Below, one piece after another: positions 1 to 7,047 of a stretch of DNA of 22,207 bases. The notes beneath the pieces were generated by a model. That model made no database searches. It was not told where the DNA came from and saw only the letters and a program-made list of their open reading frames with translations. This DNA is from UBA2421 sp964641895 (GTDB lineage: Bacteria; Planctomycetota; Phycisphaerae; Tepidisphaerales; Tepidisphaeraceae). The position numbers were made by a program, and so were the translations under genes. Where the stretch lies: the NCBI GenBank assembly GCA_964641895.1, contig CAZXLA010000040.1, forward strand, positions 1 through 22,207. Direction: 5' to 3'. The stretch's first letter is position 1, and every line of letters starts with the position of its first letter.

Positions 1-365
1 GTGATCACTCGGTTTTGCTGCAGGTCTCGGACCTGAATATAGTTTTCGCGCACTTCTCGCGTCCACTCGATGTCGAGTTCGATCCCGGGCTCGATGGTTG
101 CCGTTGCCCCCGCGGAGCCGCTACCGGTCGGGGGTTGGAAGCCGGCAACATCCGATTCCCGAACGCGGACGTCGGCAACAATCATCTGGGCGGCGGTATC
201 GAGCGAATTCGCGACATAGCGTCTTTCTTCGATCTGCGCGAAGTACTTCGGAGCAAGCTGCTGCTGGAGCAATTCCGCCGCCGTCACGATGAATCGGCCA
301 TGCACATCCGGCCAAAGCTGCGGATGTTCCAACCACGGGTCCATTCCTGGAAACGGAGACGGCAT
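1..365 (-). CDS. DUF4058 family protein, 5' part only (runs off left edge)
   Basis: The minus-strand frame opens with ATG at 365-363 and stays open to the window edge, giving about 121 codons. It begins MPSPFPGMDPWLE, the hallmark N-terminus of DUF4058 proteins, and continues with a segment like QIEERRYVANS that fits the family. A GAGG ribosome-binding site lies five bases before the ATG (complement of 371-374). The C-terminal part lies outside the window, so total length cannot be judged. DUF4058 has no established biochemical role; it is frequent in cyanobacteria and planctomycetes. The gene is transcribed away from the nusA cluster. Plus-strand and other-frame ORFs over the same bases have no family-like sequence and are shadows. 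The family call is strong because of the N-terminal signature; the function is unknown. Confidence 0.88.
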   Translation of the reverse strand, partial: MPSPFPGMDPWLEHPQLWPDVHGRFIVTAAELLQQQLAPKYFAQIEERRYVANSLDTAAQMIVADVRVRESDVAGFQPPTGSGSAGATATIEPGIELDIEWTREVRENYIQVRDLQQNRVI

Positions 366-397
366 AGGCACCTCAAAACCCAGCATAACACGTTAAC

Positions 398-428
398 TGG
401 ACACCATCCGCTTAAACGCTAAGATAAT
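398..428 (+). promoter_or_regulatory. Candidate sigma70-type promoter for the RNA/leader upstream of nusA
   Basis: A TGGACA hexamer (398-403) is followed after 19 bases by GATAAT (423-428), each differing from consensus at one position. An alternative -10, TAAGAT at 420-425, would give a 16-base spacer but fits less well. Transcription would start near 435, exactly at the beginning of a perfect 8-bp hairpin (436-455). The spacing is slightly long, so this is moderate evidence only. Confidence 0.4.
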
Positions 429-435
429 GCGTTCA

Positions 436-662
436 AACCATGCGCGTGCATGGTTGTTTCGCCTGTTCTGTCGAACCCGGAGACCCGGGATGAACCAAAG
501 CCCCAAGACCGAGTCGGCCCATCATGCACATGCGTGAGGCCCCCTCCATCTTCAGGCTGCACTGCGCCGAGCCGGCGGGAAGGAATTCCCCCTAGGTTGT
601 GGCATCGGTGCAAGGTTCTTTGTTTCGACGAGCAGGCCGTCCGAGTTTTCGGGCGGTTTTTT
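436..662 (+). ncRNA. Candidate structured RNA (standalone small RNA or nusA leader), class unknown
   Basis: The segment begins with a perfect hairpin (AACCATGC 436-443 with GCATGGTT 448-455, loop GCGT). A rod follows in which bases 462-475 pair with 624-636: 13 pairs, one G-U, one bulged T at 469. Nested inside are GAACC 492-496 with GGTTC 614-618, ACCGA 508-512 with TCGGT 605-609, and TCGGC 514-518 with GCCGA 566-570. Local hairpins are CCCGG/CCGGG around 476-489 and GGGAA/TTCCC at 577-590 with a GGAA loop. A rho-independent terminator follows directly. Closing of the two ends before a terminator recalls 6S RNA, but I cannot match conserved bases of 6S, SRP, RNase P or tmRNA. It could equally be an attenuator leader for nusA. 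Pairing was found by eye and no folding energy was computed. Confidence 0.5.
637..662 (+). terminator. Rho-independent terminator upstream of nusA
   Basis: CCGTCCG (637-643) pairs with CGGGCGG (650-656), including one G-U pair, around a six-base loop. Six T residues follow at 657-662. The hairpin directly abuts the closing stem of the candidate RNA. It lies 162 bases before nusA and could end a small RNA or act as an attenuator. Confidence 0.7.
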
Positions 663-690
663 GTTTGCCGGTTTTTGTTTGATGGAGTGA

Positions 691-778
691 GTGTTTGGGT
701 GTTTCGTGTTTGGTTTTTCTGTCGGTCAGACGTGCTGGATGCGACAAAAAAATCGAAACACAAAACACATAACAACAA
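691..778. repeat. Tandem-word palindrome in the nusA leader (word GTGTTTsG)
   Basis: The left arm repeats GTGTTTGG-GTGTTTC-GTGTTTGG (691-713). The right arm (756-768 and beyond) carries the complementary CGAAACAC/AAACAC words. The core arms 699-711 and 756-768 pair at 12 of 13 positions, and weaker pairing continues inward through a T-run opposite an A-run. A small TCTG/CAGA hairpin sits in the loop. The downstream flank to 808 is CA-rich and looks unstructured. This is the same architecture as the palindromes between the downstream genes. Confidence 0.6.
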
Positions 779-824
779 ACACCAACAACTGAATACTTAC
801 AACTAAATAGAGGACTGTAACATC

Positions 825-2321
825 ATGCCCAACCCTGAACTGCTGCGAATCGTCGACGGGATTGCCCGCGATAAAAGCATTGACCGCGACCAGATCTACA
901 CTGACATCGAGCAGGCGATCGCGTCGGGCCTGCGCAAACAATTCGACGTTGAAGAAACCAGCGAATTCGCCGTAACCCTCGACCGCACCACGGGCGATAT
1001 TTCCGCCACCCGGGCCGGCGAAGCCATGCCGCTTTCGGTGGTCGGCCGTATCGGCGCACAGACGGTCAAGCAGGTGATGATTCAGCTTATCCGTCAGGAC
1101 GAACGCGGCAGCATCTACGAAGAGTACAAAGACCGCGTCGGCACGATTGTCACCGGCACCATCGCCCGGTTCGAAGGCCCGACGATGATCGTCAACCTCG
1201 GCCGGGTTGAAGGCATCATGCCCCGGTCGGAACAGATTCCCGGCGAAATGCACAACCCCGGCGAACGCATTCAGGCGCTGATTCTAGAAGTGCGCGATAC
1301 GCCGTCGGCGGTCAAAATCATTCTGAGCCGCTCGCACCCGGAACTCATCCGCCGGCTGTTCGAACGAGAAGTGCCCGAAGTGGGCGAACGCACGATCGAA
1401 ATCAAGGCGCTGGCTCGCGAAGCGGGGCATCGTACGAAGATCGCGGTCAGCTCGATCGACAGCAAGGTCGACGCCGTCGGCGCCTGCGTCGGCGTGCGCG
1501 GCAGCCGCATTAAGAACATCGTCGAAGAGCTCGGCGGCGAGAAGATTGATATCGTCCGCTGGAATGAATCGTCGCAAATCTTCATCAGTAACGCACTGAA
1601 GCCGGCGGAAGTGGCGGAAGTTTCGCTTTGTTTCGAACTCTCCCGTGCCACGGTCGTGGTAAACGAAGACCAACTGAGTCTGGCCATCGGCAAGAAAGGC
1701 CAGAATGTGCGTTTGGCCGCCCGGCTGACGAGTTGGGACGTTGACATCCTGACCCCTGTGGAGTTCAAGGCCACCGTCGATCGGTTGGACAAGACGCTGA
1801 AGGAAATCACCGGCGTCACTCAGGAACAGGTGGACAAGATCATCGCGCTGGGCTTGATCGACGTGCGCGATTTAGAAGAAGTCGGCATCACGCCGCTGAT
1901 GGAAGAAATCGGGCTTGATGAGCCGACCGCGCAGGCACTGCTGGATCGTTGCGGCACGGAAGCCAAGATTGTTGAAAAAGAGCAGGAGATTAAGAAGGCG
2001 ACCGATGCCGCGGCCCGGCAGGCTCGCATCGCCAGCGGTCTGCCGCCGTTGCCGCGGGGTGGCTTGGGTCTGCTCGCGGCCCCGGCGGTTGAGCCGCTGC
2101 TGGCAATCGAACCCGACGGCAAATTGCCCGGTGCGCTGGAAGCCACGGAAGGCGCTTCGCCGGAGATGACCACGCATGCGGTGGTGGAAGTGGCCGATCG
2201 GGACGAGCTGTCGCCCGAGGAACGTGCCATCCGCGGCATTGAAATCCACCCCGGCAACGACAGCAATATTGAAGAAGAGCCCGAGGCCACGCAGCTGGCC
2301 CAGGCGAAAGAACAAGGGTAG
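825..2321 (+). CDS. nusA: Transcription termination/antitermination factor NusA
   Basis: NusA binds RNA polymerase and nascent RNA in the cytoplasm and modulates pausing, termination and antitermination. The 498-residue protein shows the expected order: an RNAP-binding N-terminal domain (about 1-100), an S1 domain (about 103-160, with VGTIVTGTIARFEG), KH1 with GVRGSRIKN at 223-231, and KH2 with GKKGQN at 289-294. A helix-hairpin-helix-like region (about 325-375) and an acidic, low-complexity tail follow. The start is ATG with AGAGGA ten bases upstream. It is the first gene of the plus-strand cluster and is followed by infB, the usual bacterial order. No rimP gene precedes it, unlike in many bacteria. 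A terminator-like hairpin in its leader (637-662) suggests attenuation, possibly autoregulatory as known for NusA elsewhere; this is inference. Confidence 0.96.
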   Translation: MPNPELLRIVDGIARDKSIDRDQIYTDIEQAIASGLRKQFDVEETSEFAVTLDRTTGDISATRAGEAMPLSVVGRIGAQTVKQVMIQLIRQDERGSIYEEYKDRVGTIVTGTIARFEGPTMIVNLGRVEGIMPRSEQIPGEMHNPGERIQALILEVRDTPSAVKIILSRSHPELIRRLFEREVPEVGERTIEIKALAREAGHRTKIAVSSIDSKVDAVGACVGVRGSRIKNIVEELGGEKIDIVRWNESSQIFISNALKPAEVAEVSLCFELSRATVVVNEDQLSLAIGKKGQNVRLAARLTSWDVDILTPVEFKATVDRLDKTLKEITGVTQEQVDKIIALGLIDVRDLEEVGITPLMEEIGLDEPTAQALLDRCGTEAKIVEKEQEIKKATDAAARQARIASGLPPLPRGGLGLLAAPAVEPLLAIEPDGKLPGALEATEGASPEMTTHAVVEVADRDELSPEERAIRGIEIHPGNDSNIEEEPEATQLAQAKEQG

Positions 2322-2333
2322 TAAAAAAGTTGT

Positions 2334-2406
2334 CAGTTGAGAGTTGCCAGTTGCCAGTGTTTTCAACCGGCAACTTCAAACCGGCAACTGGCAACTGCCC
2401 GAACTG
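2334..2406. repeat. Tandem-word palindrome between nusA and infB (word AGTTGCC)
   Basis: AGTTGCCAGTTGCC at 2342-2355 is perfectly complementary to GGCAACTGGCAACT at 2383-2396. Outer CAGTT (2334-2338) pairs with AACTG (2402-2406). The loop contains further CAACCGGCAACTT-type words. The base of the hairpin abuts the infB ribosome-binding site GGAGG (2406-2410), so folding could limit ribosome access. There is no T-tract, so it is not an obvious terminator. Confidence 0.8.
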
Positions 2407-2416
2407 GAGGTTTGTT

Positions 2417-5400
2417 TTGGCCAAGACCGTTAAAGGTGTGCGGATCAATGCGCTGGCGAAAGAGCTGAACGTCGACAGCAAGGCGATTCTGGAAAAGCTG
2501 CGCGCCGAGGGCATGGGGGATGCTGCGCCCAATCATATGAGCACGGTGCCGCTGGGTCTGGCCGAGACGATCAAAGAATGGTTCCACGCCATCGGCGCCG
2601 GGGTAGGCACGGCGGTGGAGATGGCCGCGCCCGTTGACGTGATGACCGCCAAACCCAGGACTGCGCGCAAACGCTCGATGACCAGGAGCGAAGGAGGCGA
2701 TCACTCGTCAAATGGCGATGAAGGCGGCAATACCGCCGTCGCCGAAATGGATTCTGATCACGTCGATTCAATCTCCGGGACAATCTCGGGCACGATTTTG
2801 CTGCCGCCGGAGATGGAGCCGGTTGATGCTGAAACGCACAGGTCGAGTGTCGCCACTCCGGAACCGGTGGTAGACGAAACAATTGCGGAAGCGCCTCCGG
2901 CACCGAAGCTGAAGCTGGAACCTACCGTCGTGCCCGCCAGCGCGCCGAAACGCGCCGCGCCGGCGGTTGCCGAGCAACCGAGCGTTAACGTTATAGCCCC
3001 CGCCATTACGGCACCCGCTGCGCCCGCCGCACATGGCACCCCGGCACCCGCGCATTCAACGGGTCCGACTCGGGGGGCCGCGCATCACGGCACCCACGGG
3101 CATCGAGGGCATGGCGGCGGTCCGCCGCCGGTCCGTCCGACGGTTACGTTGGCCAATCGAGGCGGTATCGCTTCGCCCGAGCGTAAGCCGGTCGTTGTCG
3201 CGCAGCAGTTGAGCACCCTGAAGCCGGCCCAGATTCAAGGGCCGCGCATCGTTCGTATTGAAAAGCCCGAAGCGCTCGCGCCGCCGCGTCCACGTCGGCC
3301 CTTGGGTCCGAACGAGCCGCCGCCGCAGTTTTCGACCGCCAAATTGAAGACCGGCGCGGGCGTTCGCAAGACCGACGAGGAAGAAGAAGCAGAAAAGAAG
3401 AGTAACGCGAACAAGAAGGCCGCCGCATCGCTGTCGGCGCGCCGGCGCGGCGTGGATGGGCGTCGAGGCGAAGCGGTCGAAAAACTTAAAGAGTTTACCG
3501 AAGCGGACCGTTACGAGCGCGAAGAAAAACTTCGCGCCGCCACCGCCAGCCGCGCCAACGTCACCAGCCACCTGACCAAAACCCAGGCCCGCGGAACGCA
3601 CGCATTCGCCAAGACGACGATCGAAAAGGGCGAGCCGATCACCATCGAAGAGCCGATTACCGTCAAGTCGCTGTCGGCGGTGCTGGGCGTGAAGAGCAAC
3701 GACCTCATGGGCAAGCTCATGAAGCAGGGCGTCTTCGCGACGATCAATCAGTCGATTGACGTCGAAATTGCCAAAGGCATGGCCACCGCGTACGGGCTGG
3801 AACTACAGATCGCCCGCCAGGAAACAATGGAAGAGATGCTGGTCAAGGAGTTTGACAGCCGCGAGCAGGACACGACCAAGCTTATGCCGCGTCCGCCGGT
3901 GGTTACCATTCTGGGTCACGTCGATCACGGCAAAACATCGCTGCTGGACAAGATTCGTTCCGCCAACGTCGCGGCCGGCGAAGCAGGCGGCATCACGCAG
4001 CACACGGCCGCGTGGATGGTATCGCTTGGCGAAGGGGACAAGCAGCGGAAAGTCACGTTCATCGATACTCCGGGCCACCAGGCATTTACCGCCATGCGTG
4101 CCCGAGGGGCTAATATGACCGACGTGGTCGTACTGGTCATCGGCGCGGTTGAAGGCGTCATGCCACAGACGGTGGAGAGCATCAACCACGCCCGCGCCGC
4201 CGACGTGCCGATCGTCGTCGCGCTGAGCAAGTCTGATCGCGCCGATGCAAACCCCGATATGGTCCTGGGCCAACTCGCCCAACAGGAACTCAACCCCGTC
4301 GAGTGGGGCGGCCAGACCGAAGTGATTCGCACCAGCGCCGTCACAGGCAACGGCATTAATGAATTGATTGAGATTCTCGACCTGCAAAGCGAACTGCTCG
4401 AACTCAAGTACGACCCCACCGCCCCGGCGCGCGGGTCGGTCATTGAAGCGCGCATCGATCCGGGTATGGGTCCGGTCGCAACTGTTTTAGTTCAAGACGG
4501 CACGCTCAAAGTGGGCGATGTGGTTCTGGCCGGCGGCGGATATGGGCGCATTCGCTCGATTCTCAACGACCGTGGGCAGTCGCTGCAGGAAGCAACTGCC
4601 AGCATGCCGGTGGTGATCAGCGGCCTGGCCTCAGTGCCGTCGGCGGGCGATCAGTTCTTCGCCGTCGAAGACCTGGACCGCGCTCGCGAAATCGCGTCTG
4701 AGCGATCGACCAGCAACCGGCAGGGCCAACTGGCAGTCCAGAATCGCGTGACGAGCAACAACCTGCTCGAACAGATCGCCGCGACCGACGTCAAGACGAT
4801 CAATCTCATCATCAAGGCCGATGTGCAGGGCAGCATAGAAACCCTGGTCGCCACGGTCGGCGGGCAGAATACGGCCGAAGTAAAGGTGAAGGTTGTCCAC
4901 TCCGGCGTGGGTGCTATCAGCGAATCGGATGTGCAACTGGCCATGGCCACCAAGGCCAAGCCCACCGACAACCGCGTGAGCATCATCGGCTTCCACGTCG
5001 TGCCCGACGAGTCGGCACGGCAACTGGCCGAACAGAATCATGTGGAGATCAAACTTTACCGAGTCATCTACGAGATCTTTGACGATCTGAAGAAGGCGCT
5101 ATCGGGCATGCTCACCAAAGAGGTGCGCGAAAAACTCCACGGCCACGCCGAGATTCGCCAGGTGTTCAAGAGCAGCAAACTGGGCAGCATCGCCGGTTGC
5201 ATGGTCACCGATGGTCATGTGCAGCGCGGCAGCAAGGCCCGCCTGATCCGCGACGGGCGCGTGATCACCGAAGATCTCACGCTCGATTCACTCAAGCGCG
5301 TAAAGGAAGATGCCAGGGAAGTGAAGACCGGCTTCGAGTGCGGCATTAAGCTTGCGGGCTACGACGACATCAAACAGGGCGACCGGCTGGAGTTTTACAT

Positions 5401-5428
5401 CCGCGAGGAATTTGAACGAACGTTGTAG
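2417..5428 (+). CDS. infB: Translation initiation factor IF-2
   Basis: IF-2 is the GTPase that places initiator tRNA on the 30S subunit and promotes 50S joining. I choose TTG at 2417 because GGAGG sits six bases upstream and the protein then begins MAKTVKGVRINALAKEL, a typical IF2_N start; a longer frame from 2330 would translate the intergenic palindrome. The 1003-residue product has IF2_N (about 1-52), a long Ala/Pro-rich linker, a second IF2_N-like segment (about 410-460), the G domain, then domains II-IV. G1 is GHVDHGKT (500-507) and G3 is DTPGH (550-554). G4 reads SKSD (604-607) instead of canonical NKxD, an unusual change at the guanine-recognition asparagine. G5 SAVTGNGI follows. The long disordered linker explains the size. 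It lies between nusA and ylxP/rbfA as in many bacteria. Confidence 0.96.
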   Translation: MAKTVKGVRINALAKELNVDSKAILEKLRAEGMGDAAPNHMSTVPLGLAETIKEWFHAIGAGVGTAVEMAAPVDVMTAKPRTARKRSMTRSEGGDHSSNGDEGGNTAVAEMDSDHVDSISGTISGTILLPPEMEPVDAETHRSSVATPEPVVDETIAEAPPAPKLKLEPTVVPASAPKRAAPAVAEQPSVNVIAPAITAPAAPAAHGTPAPAHSTGPTRGAAHHGTHGHRGHGGGPPPVRPTVTLANRGGIASPERKPVVVAQQLSTLKPAQIQGPRIVRIEKPEALAPPRPRRPLGPNEPPPQFSTAKLKTGAGVRKTDEEEEAEKKSNANKKAAASLSARRRGVDGRRGEAVEKLKEFTEADRYEREEKLRAATASRANVTSHLTKTQARGTHAFAKTTIEKGEPITIEEPITVKSLSAVLGVKSNDLMGKLMKQGVFATINQSIDVEIAKGMATAYGLELQIARQETMEEMLVKEFDSREQDTTKLMPRPPVVTILGHVDHGKTSLLDKIRSANVAAGEAGGITQHTAAWMVSLGEGDKQRKVTFIDTPGHQAFTAMRARGANMTDVVVLVIGAVEGVMPQTVESINHARAADVPIVVALSKSDRADANPDMVLGQLAQQELNPVEWGGQTEVIRTSAVTGNGINELIEILDLQSELLELKYDPTAPARGSVIEARIDPGMGPVATVLVQDGTLKVGDVVLAGGGYGRIRSILNDRGQSLQEATASMPVVISGLASVPSAGDQFFAVEDLDRAREIASERSTSNRQGQLAVQNRVTSNNLLEQIAATDVKTINLIIKADVQGSIETLVATVGGQNTAEVKVKVVHSGVGAISESDVQLAMATKAKPTDNRVSIIGFHVVPDESARQLAEQNHVEIKLYRVIYEIFDDLKKALSGMLTKEVREKLHGHAEIRQVFKSSKLGSIAGCMVTDGHVQRGSKARLIRDGRVITEDLTLDSLKRVKEDAREVKTGFECGIKLAGYDDIKQGDRLEFYIREEFERTL

Positions 5429-5435
5429 CCTGGCA

Positions 5436-5523
5436 GCGGAGAGCCGAAGGCGGAGAGCCGAGAGCAGCAAGGCAAGTTGCTGTCGACTTCTTGCTCTTGG
5501 CTTTCGGCTCTCGGCTCTCGGCT
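5436..5523. repeat. Tandem-word palindrome between infB and ylxP (word AGCCGAG/CTCGGCT)
   Basis: The left arm (about 5436-5472) is made of GGAGAGCCGA and GAGAGCCGAGAGC words. The right arm (about 5487-5523) repeats CTCTCGG and GGCTCTCGGCT. The arms pair imperfectly along about 35 bases, and an apical AGCAA/TTGCT hairpin closes the structure (5466-5481). The right arm ends six bases before the ylxP ATG, where no Shine-Dalgarno sequence is visible. No T-tract follows. Confidence 0.75.
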
Positions 5524-5529
5524 ATCTGT

Positions 5530-5811
5530 ATGACAGTAGGTATCCTTCAAATCGAAATCGCCATCGCCGACGCCGACAGTTTGAAAGACAAGCGTCGGGT
5601 GGTGCTGAGTTTGAAGGATCGCATCGCCAACACTCACAACGTATCGGTGGCGGAAGTGGGCGCGCTGGATGAGCACCGACGGTGCATCATGGGCGTGGCG
5701 ATGGTGAGTAACGACAAGCGATATGTGGAAGGCGGGCTAAGCAAAATCGTGGATTTAGTTCGCCTGACGTCAAGCGTGAGTTTGACCGATTATCAGATTG
5801 AATTTTTGTAG
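5530..5811 (+). CDS. ylxP: DUF503 family protein (YlxP-like)
   Basis: This 93-residue protein begins MTVGILQIEIAIADADSLKDKR and contains KRRVVLSLKDRI and VSVAEV segments typical of DUF503/YlxP, whose usual length is about 90 residues. YlxP is a small protein of uncertain biochemical function, usually encoded beside infB and rbfA and thought to be linked to ribosome biology. The ATG at 5530 is preferred over the upstream in-frame start at 5491, because the longer version would translate the right arm of the intergenic palindrome and gives no family-like residues. No clear ribosome-binding site precedes the ATG. The stop codon TAG forms the first bases of the next palindrome. Family membership is confident from sequence and context. 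Confidence 0.88.
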   Translation: MTVGILQIEIAIADADSLKDKRRVVLSLKDRIANTHNVSVAEVGALDEHRRCIMGVAMVSNDKRYVEGGLSKIVDLVRLTSSVSLTDYQIEFL

Positions 5812-5869
5812 CACGGTCGCCCGTCGCCGTGATTATGCAGAGGAAGAAACGGCTCAGACGGCCGTGCTA
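5809..5869. repeat. Palindrome between ylxP and rbfA (TAGCACGG/CCGTGCTA)
   Basis: TAGCACGG at 5809-5816, which includes the ylxP stop codon, is perfectly complementary to CCGTGCTA at 5862-5869. Pairing continues weakly inward, and the left arm can also close on itself (CACGG 5812-5816 with CCGTG 5827-5831). It differs from the tandem-word elements in lacking an obvious repeated word. It fills most of the 66-bp gap and ends eight bases before the rbfA ATG. Confidence 0.65.
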
Positions 5870-5877
5870 ACATCCAA

Positions 5878-6345
5878 ATGTCCCGCAGAACCGAACGCGT
5901 CGCCAGCACCATTCAACAGGAGTTGGCGATCATCATCCTCCGCGAGCTGAACGATCCCCGCATTGTGGGGATGCCCAGCATCACGCGCGTGAAAGTGGCG
6001 GACGATCTTTCAATGGCCGACGTGTATCTGACGATCATGGGCAGCCAGGGCCAGCAGAACGCGGCACTCAACGCCATCAAACATGCGGCGGGGTTGATGC
6101 GCGTGCGGTTGACCGAAAACATGCGGCTGCGGCAGGCGCCATTTTTGCGGTTTCATATCGACGATCGATTGAAGAAGGAAATGGAAGTGCAGGACCTGCT
6201 TGCGGCAGTCGCGGCAGAAAATGCCGAGATTGACCGTCGCCGCGCCGAAACCGAAGCCGTCGCCGGCCCAACCGCCGAAGTCACCACCACTACCGCCGCC
6301 GAAGCGGTCGAAGAGAAACAGGAAAACAAGAGCCACCCCGAATGA
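5878..6345 (+). CDS. rbfA: Ribosome-binding factor A
   Basis: RbfA is a cytoplasmic factor that binds the 30S subunit during late 16S rRNA maturation and cold adaptation. The 155-residue protein starts MSRRTERVASTIQQELAIII and contains ELNDPRIVG, VTRVKVADDLSMADVYLTI-like beta strands and the RLTENMRLRQAPFLRFHID segment, all characteristic of the single KH-type RbfA fold (about 1-110). The tail from about 128 onward is rich in Ala, Thr and Glu and is probably disordered. No Shine-Dalgarno motif is visible before the ATG; the preceding bases belong to a palindrome. Its TGA overlaps the ATG of the next gene (ATGA), which suggests translational coupling. The context beside infB and ylxP supports the call. 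Confidence 0.95.
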   Translation: MSRRTERVASTIQQELAIIILRELNDPRIVGMPSITRVKVADDLSMADVYLTIMGSQGQQNAALNAIKHAAGLMRVRLTENMRLRQAPFLRFHIDDRLKKEMEVQDLLAAVAAENAEIDRRRAETEAVAGPTAEVTTTTAAEAVEEKQENKSHPE

Positions 6346-6941
6346 AAAATGCCACCAAACACGCCGACGCGCTCAGAAGCTACTATAAAAAGCTGGTGAA
6401 ACAGCACGAGGTGCCCGAATTGGTGGCGGTCGACCCGCTGCAGGCGCTGGTTCGCGCGTGCCTCAGCTTTGACACGACCGACTCGAAGGCCGACGAAGCG
6501 CTTAAAGTCATCGACACCGAGTTTGTCGACTTGAACGAACTTCGAGTGGCCACCGAACTCGAAGTGCACGAAATGATCGGCCCGCGCATGCCGGAACTGG
6601 AAACCCGGGTGAGCATGTTCATCACCGCGCTCAATGGCATCTTCGCCCGCGAACACTCACTGTCGCTCGACCGCGTGCGCGCACTGCCGAAGCGCGAAAT
6701 CCGCCAGTTCTTCCGCGAACTGCCGGGGGTCAACCCGTTCGTCGACGCCTACGTAATGCTCTACGGCTTTGACACCCACGCGTTTCCGGTCGACAGTGTC
6801 ATCCTCGAAGCGCTGAGCGAAGAAGGCCTGGTCGAAGAAGAAACCACCATCGACGACGCGCAGAAATTCGTCGAGCACCAGTTGAAGGATGATGAGTGCT
6901 ACAAATTCTTCTGGTGTTTGCGGCATAAGAAGAAGAAATAG
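6342..6941 (+). CDS. Degenerate HhH-GPD / endonuclease III-like protein
   Basis: The 199-residue protein resembles the helix-hairpin-helix base-excision glycosylase superfamily. LPGVNPFVDAYVMLYGFDTHAFPVDSV (written here as LPGVNPF at 127-133 followed by the VDS segment at 150-152) aligns with the endonuclease III hairpin and catalytic aspartate region. The aspartate is retained (D151). The catalytic lysine of bifunctional enzymes, expected just after the hairpin glycines (GVGRK), is replaced by NPF. The four-cysteine iron-sulfur cluster motif is missing: only C186 and C192 lie near the C-terminus, and the protein ends in a basic KKKK tail. It may be a monofunctional glycosylase, a DNA- or RNA-binding relic, or an unrelated HhH protein. 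The ATG overlaps the rbfA stop by four bases, indicating coupled translation. Superfamily is moderately sure, activity unknown. Confidence 0.68.
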   Translation: MKNATKHADALRSYYKKLVKQHEVPELVAVDPLQALVRACLSFDTTDSKADEALKVIDTEFVDLNELRVATELEVHEMIGPRMPELETRVSMFITALNGIFAREHSLSLDRVRALPKREIRQFFRELPGVNPFVDAYVMLYGFDTHAFPVDSVILEALSEEGLVEEETTIDDAQKFVEHQLKDDECYKFFWCLRHKKKK

Positions 6942-6943
6942 TG

Positions 6944-7037
6944 TCTGGTTGTTGTTTGTTAGTTGTTAGTTGGTTGTGGGTTGGTAGTCGCGGAGTTGGT
7001 GACTTTTCGCCCACCAACAACCCCCCACCATCACCCC
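6944..7037. repeat. Tandem-word palindrome between the HhH gene and hisG (word GTTAGTTG/GGTTG)
   Basis: The left side repeats GTTAGTTGTTAGTTGGTTG (6958-6976) and then GGTTGG words. The right side carries CACCAAC and CAACC words up to about 7037. The core hairpin is GTTGGTG 6995-7001 with CACCAAC 7012-7018; outer pairing is imperfect. The right side ends about ten bases before the hisG ATG, which has no obvious ribosome-binding site. Confidence 0.6.
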
Positions 7038-7047
7038 ACAAAATCCC

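Noticed and set aside
15..422. Plus-strand 135-codon ORF over the left edge
   Set aside because: The minus-strand frame has a DUF4058 N-terminus and a ribosome-binding site; the plus-strand product is Arg/His-rich with no family-like pattern.
436..662. Assignment of the leader RNA to 6S, SRP, RNase P or tmRNA
   Set aside because: The end-closed shape is suggestive of 6S, but none of the conserved sequence blocks of these RNAs could be matched by eye.
366..824. A rimP gene upstream of nusA, as in many bacteria
   Set aside because: No frame encodes a RimP-like product; the region holds only the candidate RNA, terminator and leader.
2330..2416. N-terminal extension of IF-2 from an upstream GTG
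   Set aside because: The 29 extra residues are a translation of the intergenic palindrome, and TTG at 2417 has a proper ribosome-binding site and IF2_N start.
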